64,000 nt of DNA from Salvia splendens (Eukaryota; Streptophyta; Magnoliopsida; Lamiales; Lamiaceae). Made by a program: the position numbers and the translations under genes. The stretch spans positions 15,893,902-15,957,901 of the forward strand of contig NC_056035.1 in NCBI RefSeq assembly GCF_004379255.2, written 5' to 3'. How positions within the stretch are numbered: position 1 is the first letter of the stretch; each line of letters opens with the position of its first letter. The notes beneath the pieces are model-generated. The model did no database searches and had not been told where the DNA came from. It saw nothing but the letters and a program-made list of their open reading frames with translations. This document shows positions 24,749-36,515 of this stretch, piece by piece.

Positions 24749-24972
24749 TGCTCCATCTATCTCATTAAAATATTGACATTTTTTATTTTGGTCCGTCGCA
24801 TAAAAATAACCCCTTTTATATTTTTATAATTTCTTTCTATTTAATTATGTGAGCCTCATTATTCACTAACAATACTACAATTACTTTTTCTCTTAATCCA
24901 TCTCTTACTTTATCATTTTTCTTTAAATCAGTGTCATTCCAAAATGTCCATATTTATATAGGACGAAGGGAG
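24749..24972. mobile_element. Stowaway-like (Tc1/mariner) MITE
   Basis: The left end (CTCCATCTATCTCATTAAAATATTGAC region) and the inverse of the right end (CTCCCTTCGTCCTATATAAATATGGAC region) match over about 35 bp. They end at a TA dinucleotide, as expected for Stowaway MITEs with CTCCCTCCGTCC-like termini. It is non-coding, about 220 bp. Confidence 0.7.
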
Positions 24973-25324
24973 TATCGTATGAGCGGATTAACATATCCAA
25001 ACAAGTACAATTTTTATAAAATCTAAATATGATTACATTTAATATATAATAAAAAAATTTAATTGAAATTTAGTTTTTGGGTTTTTTTCCAGTTTTATAG
25101 TTCTAATCGAACCGAATCTAAAAATTGAAATTTTCCAAAATTTAAACCAGACATAAAAAAACCCAAATAAATCGAACTGCATTTTAAATATCGGTTTGGT
25201 TCAGATTAGATATTCGGTTTTCGGTTATTTTTCTCACCCCCCAAGCAGAAGCCCAACATGGTTTTGAACCCTCCGTCGGTCATTTAAAGACACATTTTGA
25301 CTCGGTTATTTTGACTTTACGAAG

Positions 25325-25766
25325 GAAATTAAGGAAACTAGTTGGTAAAATGTAGATTGCACTATTATTTTTATATATTGCTCCCCCATCTCTCAATAAT
25401 TGACCCAATAATAATCAAACCCACATGATTTGTCACTTCTAATTGAAAGCAGACTCGTTGTAAACCCTAGAATATTAACACTAGTTGTCAAAGGAGAAAT
25501 TAACATGTCTTAGTGGACCTAATTTGAATATCGATTACTATGAAATTGAGGGAACTAGTTGGTAGAATGTAGATTGCACTATTTTTTTATATATAATACT
25601 CTCTCCGTCTCTTAATAATTGACCCAATAATATTTCAAACCCATATTATTTGTCACTCCTAATTGAAAGCTCCTCGTTGTAAACCGTAAAATATTAACAC
25701 TAGTTGTCAAAGGAGAAATTAACATGTCTTAGTGGACCTGATTTGAATATCGATTACTATGAAATT
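25325..25766. repeat. Two-copy tandem duplication, period about 218 bp
   Basis: The unit beginning GAAATT and GGAACTAGTTGGTA, and including CACTAGTTGTCAAAGGAGAA and GTCTTAGTGGACCT, occurs twice head to tail (about 25325-25541 and 25542-25760) with roughly 90 % identity by eye. It has no coding content. Confidence 0.85.
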
Positions 25767-26481
25767 TATTCGATTTTTGTTTAAAGTAAATCACCCAATT
25801 TCAACCAAACTTTCTGGCTTTCCTAGGTTCGCCAATCATTAACGCATATGCTTTGATTTGAGCATTTAAGCACCCCCATTTCTATAGCCAACGAATATTA
25901 TCACCTCAATAAACTATATTTTGAACGTAAATTGATTTCGCATTATACATAGTTTTCATTTATTAAACCAAACTAAAGAAAAAAAGGCATCATTGTATTA
26001 ATATATAAACAAAACATGATATGAATATGCATTTTTAGGTCATTTTTGTTCATATAAGTCCAACATAGATGATTTATCTATTATAATCTAAAGAAAACAC
26101 GATATCATTAGTAATATATAAACAAAATAGAATAAGAATACTCATTTTAAATTATTTTTATTCATATAGTTTCATCATAGGTAAATCATTTACCCTATTT
26201 TACACTGATGAAATTCAACCACCGGCAGAAGACTAGAAGGAATTAATTTTTTAAATTAGTCCAAAGTCGGTTTTTTTTATGTTAAATTGAGCAATCCACA
26301 GATTTAGACAGAGATATTCGCTTTCACGAAAAGATTAAGATACAGTATTAAACAGTAATGTAATAATAATAAATTATTCAAGAAAAAATACCAATACATG
26401 TTGCACGTATCTCTTATAAAGAATCATAAAAAGAAATCATTATAAGCAAACAATAATTGTTACAAACATTAGATTTAGCTA

Positions 26482-29400
26482 CTAACCTAAATATATTTCC
26501 CAATCGTAGATTTGAACATCAAAGTCAGGATTTTCAGTAAGCAACTGCTTCAGTTTCTTTGCGGACTCGGCAGATTTAGCCAGCATCAGTGCGAATCCAC
26601 CACCTCCAGCGCCAACAAGTTTGCATCCTTGGCAATACGGATCGGCAAATGCGAACAGCGCGTCGACAAATTCGTTGCTGCAGTATGGATCAAGCTCCTG
26701 ATGCAGCCGCCACGCCTCCCGCATTACGTCCCCCAGCTCGCCTAGATCACGGTTCATTAAAGCTTCCCTTCCGACCTTTGCTAGTTCGACAAGGCGCCTG
26801 ATGCTCGAGACGAGTAGGTTGTCACGTTGGAGATAGCGAATCACCACCTTCTGCAGGACTTGGTGAGCAAGTCGCAACTGCATCGTCATATCAATAAATA
26901 TTTCATTGGAGACAAGTTGGGAATGCCAACGAGGTATCTGTGATGTTCTCATACCTGACCAGTAAATACAACGAGAAGTCGTTGATGCAACTCTGTGATC
27001 AGTTGAGGTGGAGCGAGCAGAGGATTAACTTGAAGCCGCAATGGGATTCCAGGAACGCTCGAAGTAAATTTGATGCCGGGGTAGAGACCACCAACCTGAT
27101 CCTGCCAGCCACCTCCAGTACCCATGACCTGCTCCAGGACGAGAACGAGCCTGGTGACATTTTCATTACTGTCGTCTCCATTAGTTAATTGAAGAAGAGC
27201 TTTGACAACTGCTGCTGATAAGATACTAGAAGTGCCAAGGCCGCTACCACGAGGGACTTTGGCCCATGTCTTTATATGCAATCCACTGGATTGAAGATTC
27301 ATCTTAGTTTTGACATCCGTGACAAACAATGCAGATTTGACAAGCCGGAAATGATCACTACTGTCAAATGGAGGTACAATGGAGGTAACATTGTCGATGT
27401 ACAACTCATTTCCTGCATCGTCATTAATCAAGAGTCCGGGTCTTGTCATTGTTTCTATAATTGTACCAACAGGAAGTGAACCTCCTAGGGTAATGGCCAT
27501 GTTCAGTACACAGCCAGAACGCTCCAAGCTCCATGGAGGTGTGTCGCTCCAGCCACCAACAAAATCTACTCGAACAGGTAACTCCACCTTTACCTTCTTG
27601 TGGTGAAAAGGTTGCTCCAGAATACCATTAGATGTGCTAGCTTCTTGCTCTATACCAGATGTGAAAACAAAAGAAGATTAATATCGATGTACTGAATGAC
27701 TAGGATGGTTACAGGGGTTACAGAATGAGCTATAATGCTCATTATAGCTCATATATGATAGTCTTATTACCTTCAAAGCCATATCTGACGGCTGAAGCAG
27801 TTTCATCAGCAACAGCGGCCCACACTTTGTGCTCCATTTCAGCAGCCAGCTCTTTTTCATCACACACTCGCAAAAGATCAAGGTGGACCTGGTGAGCCCT
27901 GCTCTTTGGAAGAATTTGAGGATTTTGAGCTTGAAGATCAGGGCACAGGGACAGGAATTCTTGACAGATTTCAACACCAGTGGCTTCTTTTTGCAAAATC
28001 TCTTGGCACAACTGAGATAGATTACGACCAAGCAAACCGAAATTAAGGCAAGCGGCAACAATCCCTGCTGTAAGATCTGCTTGGTGATTAATGGAGCCTA
28101 TCCACATGTTAGGGAAGTCAATCGATCTATGCAACTCCTCCAGACTGATCCTGTCAGACCTTTTCCATAAATCTAGGAGGTATTCATCACGTTGATTACC
28201 TAAACCCATAAGCCATGTCGCCAATTGTAGCATCTTCGGATAGGAAAGTACAGGAAATATTTTAGCATTCCACAAGCACATATCCTTGCTTTCTTTTGCG
28301 CCCCATAGATCAGTATCTTGAATTCCTAAATCACCAAGAATCTTTTTCCAGGGTTTCCCACAAAAAGTTCCATCATTTGGAAGCGAAATTTTTGGATTAT
28401 CATGCAGACCACAATATACAATAATTCTTTCAGTGCATCCCACCAATGGAACCTCCCAGAGACAATGCCGATCTGGAAGCATGAACTTCAGTAAGTTCCC
28501 ACTCGGGGTTTGCTGGAGTTCAGGAATATTTATGCCAACAACTACTGACTGAGAACCGATTTGGACACTAGTTGAAATGGCGGAATCATACACAAGAGAT
28601 TCCTCCCCAATAGAGACACCAGGAGCTATCTTACTAGATACAATTATAGCAGAGGCAGCAATGTCAGATGCTGTGGTGGCTGGAATTGAACAGAGGTGCC
28701 TCCTACCTACAAGTCCAGAACCAGTACCATTGAGGTGATCAAGAACTTCACTTGAGGTTCCAAAGTGCAAGAACAGGAGATCATCTGCACAAAATTGAGA
28801 CATGATGGAATCAAATATATTGGCATGAAAAAGAAACCGATGCCAATATAGATATCAAGTGGGGTTAGTATGTAAAACCCAAACAGAATAAACGGGGTAT
28901 AAACTTCAGAATTTATTAATATCACATGAACTAAATTTTACTCAACATACACGCGCAATAGCTGAACATCTTTTTCTTTCCCAATGTTGCGACAAGTTCT
29001 TCACCCAAAGGGCGTCTCTTCAACCATTCATGCTTAGCAGGCACCCAGGCTGCTACCAGATCTTCATATAGGCTCATCTGCACATGATAAAAGTCAGAAG
29101 CTAAAACAGAGGATCTAAGAAGCTTACGAGCTGGAGTCTCTGAAATATCAATTCAAGAAGTAAATTGATTAAATTTAAGACCTACTCTAGTCATGCATAT
29201 CACTGATAAAATTTCATAACCTCTTTCTTGCTGAGCAGAAGTCCTGAAATCAATGGTTGGCTGGAACAGGAAAGCGTAGCAAGATCCACCCATGCTTCAC
29301 CTTTGACAGCTATAATTCCAGTGTCAAGTAGCGTTCTTCCATCGTCAAGGATTGCTTGGTGAGTGACAAGTTCCTCTAAGTTAGGCTTTTGAAGCAAATT

Positions 29401-30681
29401 ATCAACCAACTGGACATGACTGTAATCATTTGCTGACTCAGATTTGGATGCAACAATAACTCCATGGTTGGAAGCAATGTCAAGAGTTATAGGAACAGTA
29501 ATAATAGAGGCTGTATCTTCAGGAAGAACCATGCTGAAAGCATCAAAACAAGGAAGAACATCCCCAGTCATTATGAACATCCCGCCTGTTATTTGAAATC
29601 TCAATTTATTAATATAATCTTGCTAGAAGACGGAATGCTATCCATAACAAATCTAGCCTAGTATATGATGCAAGCGTCACAACCATAGCAAGTGATAGTA
29701 TCAATTACGATGCATCCAAGCTTGAATTATAAAATATCTTATTACAGCTAATAGGACAGAACAGGGTACCTTCATTCCGAAAAGCTTGTCTTGCACAAGA
29801 AGCAATTGCAAGTATATGATCGAAGAGCAGGGGTACCGGACCATCAGGATCATCTGCTGCCAGATACGGAAGCGGAAGGAAAACCTTCCCCATCGGATTA
29901 GCCCATGGAACCCTCTTAGAGTCTCCTCCAGCGTGAAGGAGTAAGACATGCTTCTTTTTTATGGTTTCAACAAGGGAAAGAAGTGGAATTCCAGTAGAGC
30001 TGCAGTCCTTCATGTCAAAGAAGGTATGTGATAAGTTATAGCTAAGTGACAAACTTATGTGAGCACCACAAGCCAATTAAAGTCCAGTGCAAGATGAAGA
30101 ATGCAAAAGAGAGTCCTACAAAAACAGGCATATGATTGAATGTGATCTTCAATTCCAATTAAATTCAATTCCATGTACCAAACAGAGCCTTAATGTAGGT
30201 TAACATTTCACTTCATTGCCCCCATGTATTCTATCAAAAGAAGATCACATTCAATCTAGCAGCACTAAGAATATCAATTTAGCTATACTAGAGTCACAGG
30301 AAATCATGATTACTCGAAAAAATGAGTTATAATGATGGGAAGAAACGAAAATAGGTGAAATGATACCGCAGAAGCGATGGAAGAGAGGTGGTTGGCGAGG
30401 GCGAAAATGGCATTAAGAGTGGCAGCGCCGGAGCCGATGCGGTGGCCGTGGGGGTCAGGGACGGCGAGAGTGACGGTAGATGGGGCAATGCGGCCCATTC
30501 TCTTGGCGCGGTTGAGTTGCAAGTTGTAGAGCTCGGCTTGCTCAGGGCTAGCTGCCGTCAAAACGACGGCGTCCCAAGTGCGGACCCGAGTCGGATCACG
30601 AACCGACAGCCTCAAATGGTACCAAGCGCGGCGCAGAGAGGCCGCGAGGTCAGCCTTGGATCGGGTTGAGCTCTCCGACAT
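26482..30681 (-). CDS. FKGP: Bifunctional L-fucokinase / GDP-fucose pyrophosphorylase
   Basis: Seven exons on the minus strand, 30367-30681, 29770-30007, 29221-29585, 28951-29077, 27771-28784, 26955-27649 and 26482-26877, join in frame to 1,049 residues, close to the roughly 1,055 of Arabidopsis FKGP. The enzyme phosphorylates free L-fucose with ATP and then forms GDP-L-fucose from GTP, salvaging fucose for cell-wall and glycoprotein glycans in the cytosol. The N-terminal pyrophosphorylase half has GSGAATLNA (about 82) and HAGGDSKRVPWANPMGK (about 127), then a repeat-rich beta-helix-like region (HLCSIPATT, SSKIAPGVSIGE). The C-terminal GHMP kinase half has VELPVRVDFVGGWSD (about 707), VPRGSGLGTSS (about 816), GGGWQDQVGG and the terminal LVGAGGGGF (about 1004). 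The 5' edge of exon 2 (30007) is the least certain boundary. It is convergent with no close neighbour and looks intact. Confidence 0.95.
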
Positions 30682-30927
30682 AGTTCCGACAGCTGGGTGG
30701 TCAATTGTTTTAAGAAATGGGTGTGAACTGTCAAGTGTGAATTTCTGCGGGGAATCTAATTAAAGTCAGTATACTATATGGTGATAAGGGGATTGGGGAG
30801 AAGCTATTTTGTATCCGACATGAAAATGAGAAATTGGGAATGGTGGGGAAGACGGTTAGACGTGGTACGACGTCGTCGGTGGTTTTATTTGGGAAATTAG
30901 AAAATTGGAAAATAAAAAATATAAGCT

Positions 30928-31001
30928 TGGCTTCGCCCGGGTTCGAACCGGAGACCTTCAGTGTGTTAGACTGACGTGATAACCAACTACACCACGAAAC
31001 C
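30928..31001 (-). tRNA. tRNA-Val (anticodon AAC)
   Basis: On the minus strand this 74-nt segment folds as a canonical tRNA. The acceptor stem pairs GGTTTCG with CGAAGCC. The D-arm contains GTAGTTGGTTATCAC. The anticodon stem TCAGT/ACTGA encloses CTAACAC with anticodon AAC, and the T-arm contains GGTTCGAACC. The discriminator base is A. No intron is present. A T-rich run follows about 15-20 nt downstream on the same strand. It lies about 250 bp upstream of FKGP on the same strand. Confidence 0.95.
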
Positions 31002-31078
31002 CTTACGTTTATTATTTGTTCTGTTTAATATCTTTTCAAATGATGTTAGATTCTACAGAATATGAGAATGTTCATTTA

Positions 31079-33047
31079 GAGCATCCACAATGGCGGACTT
31101 CCGCACAGATGTCAGACCGGCGTGCGCGATGTCCGCGGGACGTCCGCCATTGTGCAACTGTTCAGCTGATACGGACGTCCGATACGGACACCGCATGTCC
31201 GCGCCTTTCCGCTGACGTCCGTCGCGAAGTCCATCGGGACGTCCGCCATTGCGTTGACTCCCACGGACGTCGGCGCGGAATTCTCGATTTTTGCATTATT
31301 TTTTTTTTGAAAAAAATCTATAAATACGTCTCGTTGCATTTCATTTCATTCGCACCACTTGTTTTAACAAGTTTCTCTCTCTAAATTTCTTTTATATTCC
31401 TGTAATGTCTGGTAGTGATAGTGGTGGTTGTAGTGGTAGTGGTGGCGGTGGCGGTGGGCATTATGAACACATGATGCGGATGATACACGCACGTGTGCGG
31501 GAGGCCGCGGAGAGGGAGGAACAAGCGGCCTCGGCGCCGGCGGTGCCTCGACCCATCTATCGTCGCACTATAGTGCCCCGGGATCACCTCGCTGCCCACA
31601 GTCGGTTGTACGAGGATTACTTTGCGTCGGAGCCACGGTTTGGGGAGAACCTATTACGGCGACGGTTTAGGATGCATCGTCCGCTCTTTCTGCGTATCGT
31701 GGGCGCTTTGGAGCGTCGATACAGGTATTTTAGGGTGCGGGAGGATGCGGCTGGTAAACCCGACCACACATCGATTTAGAAGTGCACTGCCACAATTAGA
31801 CAGTTGGCATACAGAGGTGCGGCCGGTATGTTCGATGAGTACCTCCACATCGGCGAAACAACTGCCCGCGACTGCCTAGAGTATTTTTGTCAGGGCGTTA
31901 GGGAGATATTCAGGGATAGGTATCTTCGGAAGCCTACTCCCGAAGATTGTCAGGCTCTGCTGGATATGCACGGGAATCACCACGGGTTTCCGGGGATGTT
32001 AGGCAGCATAGATTGTATGCACTGGGAATGGAAGAACTGCCTCGCTGCCTGGAAAGGGATGTACACTACTGGTTTCAAGGCCAAGAATCCCACGATGATC
32101 CTTGAAGCAGTAGCTAACTACCGGCTGTGGATTTGACATGCCTATTTTGGAGTAGCCGGGTCTAACAACGACATCAACGTCCTCCAGTCGTCGCCCCTCT
32201 TCAACGACCAGTGCATGGGCATCGGTCCGGCTGTCAGTTTCGTCGCCAACGGCAACCAGCACAGTATGGGCTATTATTTGGCGGATGAGATATACCCGAT
32301 GTGGCCCGTCTTTGTGAAGACGATCAGATGCCCAACGAATGAAAAAAAGATATAATTTGCGCAACATCAGGAGGCTGCCCGCAAGGATGTGGAGCGGGCA
32401 TTTGGTGTGCTCCAGTCTCGATGGGCGGTAGTAAAGGGTCCATCACGACTGTGGTATATTGACAGCATCGCCGACATCATGTACGCATGTATTATCAAGC
32501 ACAACATGATTGTCGAAGATGAAGGCCCAGCGCTGACCGATTGGGCCAACGATGATGCTACGCTGCGGGTCCAAGCCACGGCGTGGCCACTGGCAATGTT
32601 CGCATGGGGATACCCCATGACGATGTCGAGCGAGCCCGTGCATTCGCCGACATGCGCCAAAAACAAGCCCATGTTCGACTCCAGAACGATATAATTGAAG
32701 AAGTATGGCAGCGGAGGGGTCGTCGTTGATGGAGTTTTTAATTGTCGAAATGTATTTTTTTTTTATTTTGGTGAAATGTACTTTTCTTTTTTTAATTAAT
32801 GAAATTTTTATTCCGTATTCGTTTCGAATTTTTCTTCCGTATTCGTTTCGAATTTTTCTTCCGTAAATTGCTTAATTCCGTAAATTGTTAAATTGGTGAA
32901 TTTGTGATTTTTTTTAATGTGGGAAGTCCGTCGGGATGTCCGTATGACGTGGCATCCGCAGTGGAAAGTCCGTATGACGTGGCATGAGGTGTTTTTGAGA
33001 TGTCCGCGGGGATGTCCGCCGGGACATCCGCACCACTGCGGATTCCC
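31079..33047 (+). mobile_element. PIF/Harbinger element carrying only the DDE transposase gene
   Basis: The left end GAGCATCCACAATGGCGGAC and the inverse of the right end (GGGAATCCGCAGTGGTGCGG) are imperfect terminal repeats flanked by TTA (31076-31078 and 33048-33050). Subterminal regions on both sides are packed with GGACGTCCGC/GATGTCCGC motifs, probable transposase or partner binding sites. It has a TATA box (TCTATAAATA, 31317-31326), a leader and one transposase frame. No Myb/SANT-like gene is present in the 1,969 bp. Its right end lies 467 bp upstream of the PPR start codon. Confidence 0.88.
31405..32694 (+). pseudogene. Harbinger transposase (DDE_Tnp_4 / HARBI1-like) with three nonsense codons
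   Basis: A single frame of 430 codons runs from ATG 31405 to the TAA at 32692-32694 and is cut only by a TAG at 31777-31779, a TGA at 32134-32136 and a TAA at about 32353-32355. There are no frameshifts. The N-terminus is Gly/Ser-rich and the helical N-terminal region has the RRRFRMHRPLFLRIV block. The three catalytic acidic positions are all visible: SIDCMHWEWKNC, SNNDINVLQSSPLF and RKDVERAFGVLQ. The TGA sits in RLWI*HAYFGVAGSNND, where Trp is usual, and the TAG precedes KCTATIRQLAY, where Gln is usual. Single base changes explain these, so inactivation looks recent. Confidence 0.88.
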
Positions 33048-33514
33048 TTATGTTGTTCCAATTAATACTATCAGTTAGATGGCCGGAGTAATGATGTAGG
33101 GAAACCGTTGTTTAAATGCATAAATAAAGAACATGAATTTAGTTTATTATAATAGTGATTTAGTTCACTATAGTGAATTGAATTCTTCACGAAGTAAATA
33201 CTTCCTTTTTTCATTTTTAATAAATGAAACTCATACTAGATTAATTCATTATAATTACATTTTTTAATAAATTTAGTACTAAAATTAAGATTTATTATAT
33301 TTCTATTAGCTTTTTCACCCATTTACTTTATAACTTGTGCTATGTCGTGGATGGAGATTGGAGGGCAATTGTCTATTTTTTAATTGAACACAAAATGCTG
33401 GTAGTATGCATTGCGGCGTTGCCGACTTGGCGTTCAGCTGTCAGTGTTGGGTACGAGGTTGTAGTAGGTCTATTATTCAAAACCATCCACAGATTATAGA
33501 GTCCGATCCCTCGC

Positions 33515-35198
33515 ATGAACCAACTCAAACAATTCCACGCCCATTCACTGAGGATCGGCACAGATTTCGCCAAAGATCTAATCACCAGACTAATAGAAAT
33601 CCCCAACTTAAACTATGCACATAAGGTGCTCGACAGTTTTCCCCACCCAACTCTTTCCCTCTACAACAAGCTCATCCAAGCCCATTCTTCTCACGGCCCG
33701 CATTCTCGATGCCTCTCTCTCTACGCCCAACTCCTTCACCGATCCTTGCTTCCCACTCCTCATTCCTTCACCCTCCTCTTCGTCGCCTGCGCCAAGCTCT
33801 CTAGTCGCTCCTTCGGCCAAATGATTCACGCCCATTTTCTCAAATTCGGCCTTGATCACGACGCCTATGCCTTGACCGCATTGGTTGACATGTATGCTAA
33901 GATGGGCTTGCTGCTTTTCGCAAGAAAGGTGTTTGATGAGATGTATGCCAAAGATGTGCCAACATGGAATTCTTTAATTTCGGGTTATGCAAGAAGAGGG
34001 GATTTGGATGAAGCGTTGCGCTGCTTCTTGGCTATGCCGTCAAGGAATGTCATTTCTTGGACTGCTTTGGTGTCGGGGTATTCGCAGAATGGGAGATACA
34101 GGGAGGCTTTGGAGATGTATTTGGAGATGGAGAGAGAGGGGATAGTTAGGCCTAATCATGTCACAATAGCTAGTGTTCTTCCGGCTTGTGCTAATCTTGG
34201 CGCGTTGGAGGTGGGGCAGAGGATCGAAGCTTATGCCCGTGCAAATGGCTATATCAGAAACGCCTTTGTCTGTAACGCGGTGTTGGAGCTTTATGCAAGG
34301 TGTGGTGTGATTGAGAAGGCAATGCAGTTGTTTGATGAAATTGGTGGCGGTAGAAATTTATGTTCTTGGAATAGTATGATCATGGGTTTAGCTGTCCATG
34401 GAAGATGTCAGGGAGCTCTGGATCTGTTTACCCAAATGCTGGTGAGCTTTCTTAATGCTTCAACATAACTATGTTCGAGATTGATTGCTCGAACAAAGCA
34501 GCAGAATAGTATTGCGTATATCGTTGTATCCCTCCAAATTGAACAAACTGACCTTTTTTTGCTTGTGGTTGGTAATGCAGAGGGAAGGAATCACCCCGGA
34601 TGATGTCACGTTCGTGGGTGTGATCCTAGCATGTACTCATGGAGGGATGGTTGAGAAAGGCCGGGAGCTCTTCAACGCAATGGAGCAAAAGTTTCTCATC
34701 ACGCCAAAGCTAGAACACTACGGATGCATGGTGGATCTTCTAGGCCGAGCAGGACTAATGCAAGAAGCCTATGAACTAATTATGGCCATGCCGATGAAGC
34801 CTGATTCAGTCGTATGGGGAGCTTTGCTCGGAGCCTGCAGTTTTCATGGAAACGTCAAATTTGCTGAGAGAGCTGCTGAGGAACTCTTTAAGTTGGAGCC
34901 ATGGAATCCAGGCAATTATGTGATTCTTTCCAACATCTACGCGAAAGCTAACAAATGGAACGAAGTGGCAAAGCTGAGGAAGTTTATGAAAGGCTCCAAC
35001 ACCTCTAAAGCAGCAGGCCACAGCTTTATAGAAGAAGGAGGCAGACTCCACAAGTTTTTAGTCGAAGATAAGTGTCATTCCAGATCCAGTGAGATTTTTA
35101 CAGTGTTAGATTTTGTCACTGCTGAAATGAGATTGCCTCGGAAAACTGATTTTTTGGATTCAATCATTGATGAAATAAGATTCATGGAGTCATCTTGA
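33515..35198 (+). CDS. PLS-class pentatricopeptide repeat protein (At5g08510-like)
   Basis: Two exons, 33515-34441 and 34581-35198, join through a GT-AG intron in phase 0 to give 514 residues. Tandem PPR motifs are obvious, e.g. FVCNAVLELYARCGVIEKA, CSWNSMIMGLAVHGR, PDDVTFVGVILACTHGG and LEHYGCMVDLLGRAG. They are followed by the E-type extension (KPDSVVWGALLGACSFHGN, NYVILSNIYAKANKWNEVAKLRK, SFIEEGGRLHKF). No DYW domain follows. Such proteins bind single-stranded organellar RNA and typically specify C-to-U editing sites, recruiting a separate deaminase. Targeting to mitochondria or plastids is expected, but there is no long presequence: the start MNQLKQFHAH is already in the first repeat. The sequence resembles Arabidopsis At5g08510 as I recall it. 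The intron is unusual for a mostly intronless family. Confidence 0.9.
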
Positions 35199-35694
35199 AT
35201 ATATTCTGTTTCAATAGGTAAAACTTAATGAGCCAAATTATGGTGAGGCTTTTCTGAGTAACCTTGAGCTTTCTAACCTGTTCATTACCTTTTAATGAGT
35301 ATTCAATTTGTTTTTTTTTTGTTTTCCATTTTTGTGTACTTGGAAACTCATTTGTATCTGATTGTAGATTTAATAAACTCAATTACCATTTTGACTTTAT
35401 AAAAAATTCATTTACAACTTTAATGTGGTATCTCTGTCACCTATTTATAGTTGTTGTAGCTCGATTGGCTGAAGTCGAATATTAGATCATTTTAGTACCT
35501 GCCGATTTAAATATGTGACGTAGGAAGAAAAAATTGTCTAAGCCATGAAATTTATTTTGAGATTTGTTAAGAAGTTAGTTATACCGTAACGATCAATCCT
35601 TATACAATTTCAATTTGTCAGCGCTTATAACTGGGATTTTTTCTTCCTGCAAACGCCTGCTCTTTTATAAAAGAAAAATTTTGTGCATGACACA
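35199..35694. other. PPR 3' UTR and short AT-rich spacer
   Basis: The stretch is AT-rich with no gene and no recognisable repeat before the microsatellite at 35695. The PPR 3' UTR probably occupies the first part. Confidence 0.4.
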
Positions 35695-35738
35695 CGCGCG
35701 CGCGCGCGCACACACACACTATATATATATATATATAT
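35695..35738. repeat. Compound microsatellite (CG)n(CA)n(TA)n
   Basis: Runs of CG, CA and TA dinucleotides follow one another directly and abut the left end of the MITE at 35739. Confidence 0.9.
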
Positions 35739-36462
35739 AGGGTTGTGATAATTGAGATTTTTTAGCCTAATTGAGAATTGAGATGCATTATTAGCCACTC
35801 ATTTTTATTAAATGAGTGGTCCAGAATTTACCACATGGAAAATATTTTTACATTAATTAATTGTGAAAGGGCAGAATGGTAATTTCATCATACATTTTAT
35901 TTAATAAATATTTTTTTATTTTTTTAAAAAAAATTAAATTTTTTTTTCGATTTTTTATTTTTTTATTATTTTTATTTTTTTGTCAACTACATATACAATT
36001 CATGTCAACTACACACATATAATGTCAACTACATATACAATTCATGTCAACTGCACATATATAATGTCAACTACATATATGATTCATATCACCTATACAC
36101 ATATAATGTCAACTATAAGCTGTTGACATTTGATGTGCAGGCTATTGACATTTGATGTGCAGGGCTATTGACATTTGATGTGCAGGCTACACATCGTAGT
36201 TGACATCGCGTGAAAATTAAAAAAATTAAAAAAAAATTAAAAATTTTTTTTTAAAATTTTTTTAAAAAATAAAAAAATAATTTTTTTAGTTGTTGACATT
36301 TTAATACGAGTTGTTGACATTTGATATTCTGGCTATTGAAATGAAATGACGATAATACCCTTAGTTGATATAATCTACTTGTAGTTGACATTTCAAAATG
36401 AGTGGCTGAAAATGCATCTCAATTCTCAATTAAGCTAAAAAATCTCAACCTAACAAGACCCT
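35739..36462. mobile_element. 724-bp MITE inside a TA microsatellite
   Basis: The first about 60 bp (AGGGTTGTG, GAGATTTTTTAGC, TAATTGAGAATTGAGATGCA, GCCACTCA) are matched by the inverse of the last 60 bp, giving long imperfect terminal inverted repeats. Both flanks are TA repeats. The interior holds a series of TGTCAACTACATAT-like units in forward orientation (35981-36116) followed by GTTGACATTTGATGTGCAG units in the opposite orientation (36121-36185), so it could fold into a large hairpin. It has no coding capacity. The superfamily is unassigned. Confidence 0.8.
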
Positions 36463-36515
36463 ATATATATGTATATATTTATATGAAAATATTCCAATTA
36501 CCCATTTGCTTAATA

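Larger units (their letters stand above)
24100..26481. other. Spacer with a Stowaway MITE and a tandem duplication
   Basis: No gene is supported. The stretch holds a Stowaway-like MITE (24749-24972), AT-rich sequence with runs built on CGGTTTTCGGTT (about 25190-25225) and a two-copy tandem duplication (25325-25766). The last few hundred bases include the 3' UTR of FKGP on the minus strand. Confidence 0.5.

Noticed and set aside
25325..25766. CRISPR-like or satellite array
   Set aside because: There are only two long direct copies in a plant nuclear context. This is a simple tandem duplication.
33515..35198. Two separate or frameshifted PPR genes
   Set aside because: The two frames join cleanly through a GT-AG intron (34442-34580) in phase 0, so this is one gene.
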